DNA from: Gelria sp. Kuro-4
GTDB taxonomy: Bacteria; Bacillota; DTU030; DUMP01
Direction of reading: 5' to 3'
NCBI RefSeq assembly: GCF_019668485.1
Contig: NZ_AP024619.1
Coordinates: 743,001-807,000 of the forward strand
Length of the DNA: 64,000 bases
Below, piece after piece: positions 61,350 through 64,000 of the stretch (position 1 is the first letter of the stretch; each line of letters starts with the position of its first letter). Made by a program: the position numbers and the translations under genes. The notes below the pieces were generated by a model. It did not search any database and was not told where the DNA came from. It saw only the letters and a list, made by a program, of their open reading frames with translations.

Positions 61350-62717
61350 GTGAAGTTTACTGCCTGGAGCGTCTTTATCGATTTTTCCCTTATGGGTGGC
61401 CTCTTGGTGGCGGCCCAGATCCTGCGCGCTAAAGTAAAGCTCTTCCAGGACCTGCTCCTGCCGGCCGCCCTTATCGCCGGCCTCCTGGCCTGGGCGCTCG
61501 GCCCCAACGGGTTGGGCTGGCTGCCCTTCTCCGGCTCGGTGGGCACCTATTCCAGCATCCTTATCATCCTGGTTTTTGCCTCCATGCCCATCGGGGACAA
61601 GCCGGTGGACTGGCGCCAGAGCGGCCGCGGCATCGGTGAGATGTTCTCCAATTACACGGGGATCGCCCTGGCTCAGTACGGCCTAGGAATGGCTCTTTCC
61701 CTTTACGTGCTGGGCGCCATCTGGAAGCTGCACCCCGGGTTTGGCCTGATGCTGGCCACCGGCTTTTACGGCGGGCACGGAACGGCTGCTGCGGTGGGGG
61801 CCGCCTTTAAGGGGCTAGGCTGGGATGAGGCGCTGGGCCTAGGCATGACCTCCGCCACGGTGGGTATCGTGGGCGGCATCGTCGGCGGCGTCGCCTTCAT
61901 CAACTGGGCCACCCGCCGGGGCGTTACCAGTTTCCTTGACTCGCCGGCCGAGCTGCCGCGCGAGCTGCGCACCGGCCTGGTGGCGCCCCAGGACCAGAAA
62001 GCCCTGGGGAAAGCTACGGTGGCCTCCATCTCCATTGACCCGCTCAGCTTCCACCTCGCACTCATCCTCATCCCTTCCCTTATTGGTTACTACCTGTCCA
62101 AGTGGGTCCTCGTTCTTAACAAGAACCTCCAAATCCCGGAGTTCGCCTGGGCGCTCCTGGTCGCATACCTGCTCCAGTATCTACTCATCCAGACGGGGAC
62201 GAACAAGTACGTGGACCGCGCCACCGTTACCCGTATCAGCGGCACGGCCACCGACCTGCTCATCGTGGCCGGCATGGAATCCATCAAACTTTCAGTGATC
62301 ATCAAATACGCAGCCCCGCTCGCCCTCCTCTTCGCCTTCGGCTTTGCTCTCAACTGGGTGTGGTTTATGTACCTTGGCTCTCACATGTCGCGGGAACACT
62401 GGTTTGAACGCAACATGATCGTGTGGGGCAGCGCCTGCGGGGTGCTCACCACAGGCATCATGCTGCTCAGGGTGGTGGACCCGGAGTTCAACTCCCGGGC
62501 CATGGAGGACACGGCGGCAGCCCTGGTGCTGAACCGCCCCATCGTCATCGCCCTCACCGCCCTGCCGCCCCTTCTTATCATGAACGGCCTGGCAGGCCAG
62601 TTTACCTGGGCAACCATCGGCGGCTTGGCGGTGCTCCTGGTGGCGGCCCGCATCTTCGGCTGGTGGACGCCACAGCTGCCTGTGCCCCGGGCGCGGGCCG
62701 GCAAACACCCGGCCTGA
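61350..62717 (+). CDS. GltS-family sodium/glutamate-type symporter
   Basis: The 455-residue membrane protein has the GltS inverted-repeat fold with about 12 segments. GFYGGHGTAAAVGAAFKGLGW and GMTSATVGIVGGIVGGVAFINW resemble the reentrant-loop regions. A cognate half is GTATDLLIVAGMESIKLSVI. It would import glutamate or a related amino acid, perhaps an opine, with sodium. GTG 61350 follows ggagttaa. It is coupled to the opine dehydrogenase gene, so the pair suggests opine use (inference). Confidence 0.88.
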   Translation: MKFTAWSVFIDFSLMGGLLVAAQILRAKVKLFQDLLLPAALIAGLLAWALGPNGLGWLPFSGSVGTYSSILIILVFASMPIGDKPVDWRQSGRGIGEMFSNYTGIALAQYGLGMALSLYVLGAIWKLHPGFGLMLATGFYGGHGTAAAVGAAFKGLGWDEALGLGMTSATVGIVGGIVGGVAFINWATRRGVTSFLDSPAELPRELRTGLVAPQDQKALGKATVASISIDPLSFHLALILIPSLIGYYLSKWVLVLNKNLQIPEFAWALLVAYLLQYLLIQTGTNKYVDRATVTRISGTATDLLIVAGMESIKLSVIIKYAAPLALLFAFGFALNWVWFMYLGSHMSREHWFERNMIVWGSACGVLTTGIMLLRVVDPEFNSRAMEDTAAALVLNRPIVIALTALPPLLIMNGLAGQFTWATIGGLAVLLVAARIFGWWTPQLPVPRARAGKHPA

Positions 62718-62758
62718 TCTGCCCGGCGCCCTTTCCCTGCTGCTGCACTTGGCGTTGC

Positions 62759-62793
62759 GGCCCGCGGGAGCCCTCGGCGGGCCGTTTTTCTTT
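62759..62793 (+). terminator. Terminator of the opine/glutamate operon
   Basis: GGCCCGC / GCGGGCC around an 11-nt loop is followed by GTTTTTCTTT, 40 nt past the stop. The 62794-62981 stretch before sigI has no clear gene. Confidence 0.85.
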
Positions 62794-62981
62794 CCCCCCA
62801 GAAATGTACCCTTCCCTGCGAATAACACTGGTGAGAGGATGATGCGGCGGGACCTAGTACCTTGGAGCAGGATAAGAGGGAAGGAGGCGCAGTTACCAGG
62901 AAGCTCCAGCAGGGCAGGAATAACCCCGGGCAGGTCGAATACATAAGTAGGTAACACGAAGGCCTGGGGAGGGGGTAAGGA

Positions 62982-63713
62982 GTGGCCGCGCGGGAAGAAG
63001 TAAGCAGCCTGGTGGAGCGTGCCCGGCAGGGCGATGCGGCGGCCCGCCATGAACTCCTCGCCTCTCACCAGGAGTACATACTGAAGGTGGTTTCCTGGCG
63101 CTGTGGCCGCCCGGTGGACTGTCACAGCGATGAATACAGCATCGGCCTCATGGCTTTCAACGAGGCCATCGAGAGCTATGACCCGGCGCGCGGCGCCGCC
63201 TTCTTAAGCTACGCCCGCCGGGTAATCGCCGCCCGCCTGGCGGACCACTACCGGCGCGACCGGGCGCGGGGACGGGAGGTGCCGCTTGAGGTCACCGGCC
63301 CCGAAGGGGAGACCGAGACCCACCCCGGGGTGATCTCAGCGGCCGAGGAGGCAAGCGCCCGCGAACGGGAGCGGCGCGAACGGTTGGAAGAGATCACCGC
63401 CTTCTGCGCGGAGCTGGCGGCCTACGGGCTTACCCTGGAGGACGTGGCCGCGGCCTGCCCCCGCCACCGCGACGCGCGCGCCCGGCTTCTGAAAGCGGGC
63501 GCCGCCCTGGCGGCGAGCCCCGCCCTGCTGGCGCACCTAAAGCGCACGCGCCAGGTACCGCTCAAGGAGCTGGCGGAGCTTACCGGCCTGAGCTACAAGT
63601 TGTTGGAACGCGGGCGGCGCTATCTCTTGGCGGTGGCCCTGATCCGGGCCAACCCGGACTACGCGCACCTGGCCGGCTACGTCGAGCCGTACGAGAGGGG
63701 GTGGCAGGGGTGA
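62982..63713 (+). CDS. sigI: Sigma factor SigI
   Basis: The 243-residue protein has a sigma-70 region 2 (LLASHQEYILKVVSWRCGRPVDCHSDEYSIGLMAFNEAIESYDPARGAAFLSYARRVIAARLADHYRRDR). The C-terminal region has an HTH (VPLKELAELTGLSYKLLERGRRYLLAVAL), the SigI-specific plan. It should transcribe envelope or heat-stress genes and is held by the membrane anti-sigma factor next to it. The start is GTG 62982 after gggggtaaggagtg. It overlaps rsgI by 4 nt (GTGA). Confidence 0.93.
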   Translation: MAAREEVSSLVERARQGDAAARHELLASHQEYILKVVSWRCGRPVDCHSDEYSIGLMAFNEAIESYDPARGAAFLSYARRVIAARLADHYRRDRARGREVPLEVTGPEGETETHPGVISAAEEASARERERRERLEEITAFCAELAAYGLTLEDVAAACPRHRDARARLLKAGAALAASPALLAHLKRTRQVPLKELAELTGLSYKLLERGRRYLLAVALIRANPDYAHLAGYVEPYERGWQG

Positions 63714-64000
63714 AACACGGCAAGGCCCTAGTGCTAAAGACCTATGAGGACGGACTGCTCGTCCTAACGGCCGGGGGCGAGTTCCGCCGCCTCAAGCAGC
63801 GCCCCCCGCTCCCCCTGCCGGGTGAAGAGATTGAAGTCACCCCGGCCCGCCACGCCCGCTGGCTGCCGCTGGCCCTGGCGGCGGCCGTATTCCTGGCGGC
63901 GGTGTTGCCCCTGGGCGCCCTGGCCCTGCGCCCGGCGGCGTACATTGCTCTTGACATCAACCCCAGCATTGGACTTACCATCGCCCGCAGCGGCACCGTA
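63710..64000 (+). CDS. rsgI: Anti-sigma factor RsgI, 3' end cut by window
   Basis: The 97 visible residues have the RsgI N-terminal domain (ALVLKTYEDGLLVLTAGGEFRRL), a membrane helix (WLPLALAAAVFLAAVLPLGALAL), and the start of the outer domain (AAYIALDINPSIGLTI). GTG 63710 is translationally coupled to sigI. The rest of the ectodomain, which would name the signal it senses, lies beyond the window. Confidence 0.88.
   Translation, partial: MKHGKALVLKTYEDGLLVLTAGGEFRRLKQRPPLPLPGEEIEVTPARHARWLPLALAAAVFLAAVLPLGALALRPAAYIALDINPSIGLTIARSGTV

Overview
The window looks like a high-GC, anaerobic, probably thermophilic member of the Firmicutes (Clostridia of the Moorella/Thermoanaerobacterales kind). 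The clues are the rpoE(delta)-pyrG neighbourhood, a SigI/RsgI pair, two lysine riboswitches, an S-layer protein with SLH domains, a sigma-54 activator, and many sigma-A promoters with 17-bp spacing. The species assignment is inference. I saw no rRNA, tRNA, CRISPR array, replication origin or intact prophage.

Layout. 1-7.2 kb: a spore/wall GH18 glycosidase (cut by the window edge), a class A penicillin-binding protein, and an MFS - DMT - N-acyl-D-amino-acid deacylase run. 7.2-12.3 kb: two lysine-riboswitch units, one with a YfcC-type carrier plus an M20 amidohydrolase and one with an NhaC-type carrier. 12.4-15.2 kb: RNA polymerase delta, an MBL-fold hydrolase and CTP synthase with a leader attenuator. 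15.3-18.3 kb: a sigma-54 activator and L-cysteine desulfidase behind a predicted sigma-54 promoter. 18.3-19.6 kb: a REP-bounded transposase element. 19.5-25 kb: SppA, a Yip1-type protein, an SLH polysaccharide deacetylase, a glycosyltransferase and an (alpha/alpha)6-type protein. 25-32 kb: an aldo/keto reductase and sugar-nucleotide genes (cupin isomerase, GDP-mannose pyrophosphorylase, phosphomannomutase, GalU) feeding the envelope. 32.3-34.9 kb: the S-layer gene. 34.9-44.4 kb: a gene-poor accessory island with a second REP transposase, two other repeat families, group II intron debris and many toxin-antitoxin genes. 44.4-50.7 kb: an XRE regulator, Wzz and O-antigen-ligase-type genes, an acidic repeat protein and CobO. 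51-56.5 kb: a MacAB-type exporter and MurJ. 56.7-64 kb: a NYN protein, an exported amidohydrolase - RpiR - opine dehydrogenase - GltS cluster, and sigI-rsgI.

Three themes tie the window together. First, an 18-bp sequence (GGGGTCAGGTATCAACTT, family A) lies at gene boundaries from 7 to 57 kb. It brackets a RAYT transposase as perfect inverted ends, forms short empty elements between genes, and supplies new C-termini and stop codons to several host proteins. Its GGGG end always faces the neighbouring gene. Second, families B (GGGGACGGTTCTTGTGG) and C (GGTGCCGGGCACC) occur only in the 35-44 kb island around the second RAYT gene. Third, many genes concern amino-acid derivatives (acyl-amino acids, lysine, cysteine, opines) and cell-envelope polymers.

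The best candidates for something undescribed are (i) the use of family A repeats as stop codons and protein tails, (ii) a 32-residue membrane peptide gene at 30540-30638 whose start region can be sequestered by a perfect 12-bp upstream arm (type I toxin-like), and (iii) a structured leader RNA before the Wzz gene at 45000-45162. All calls were made by reading the sequence; no database search was run.
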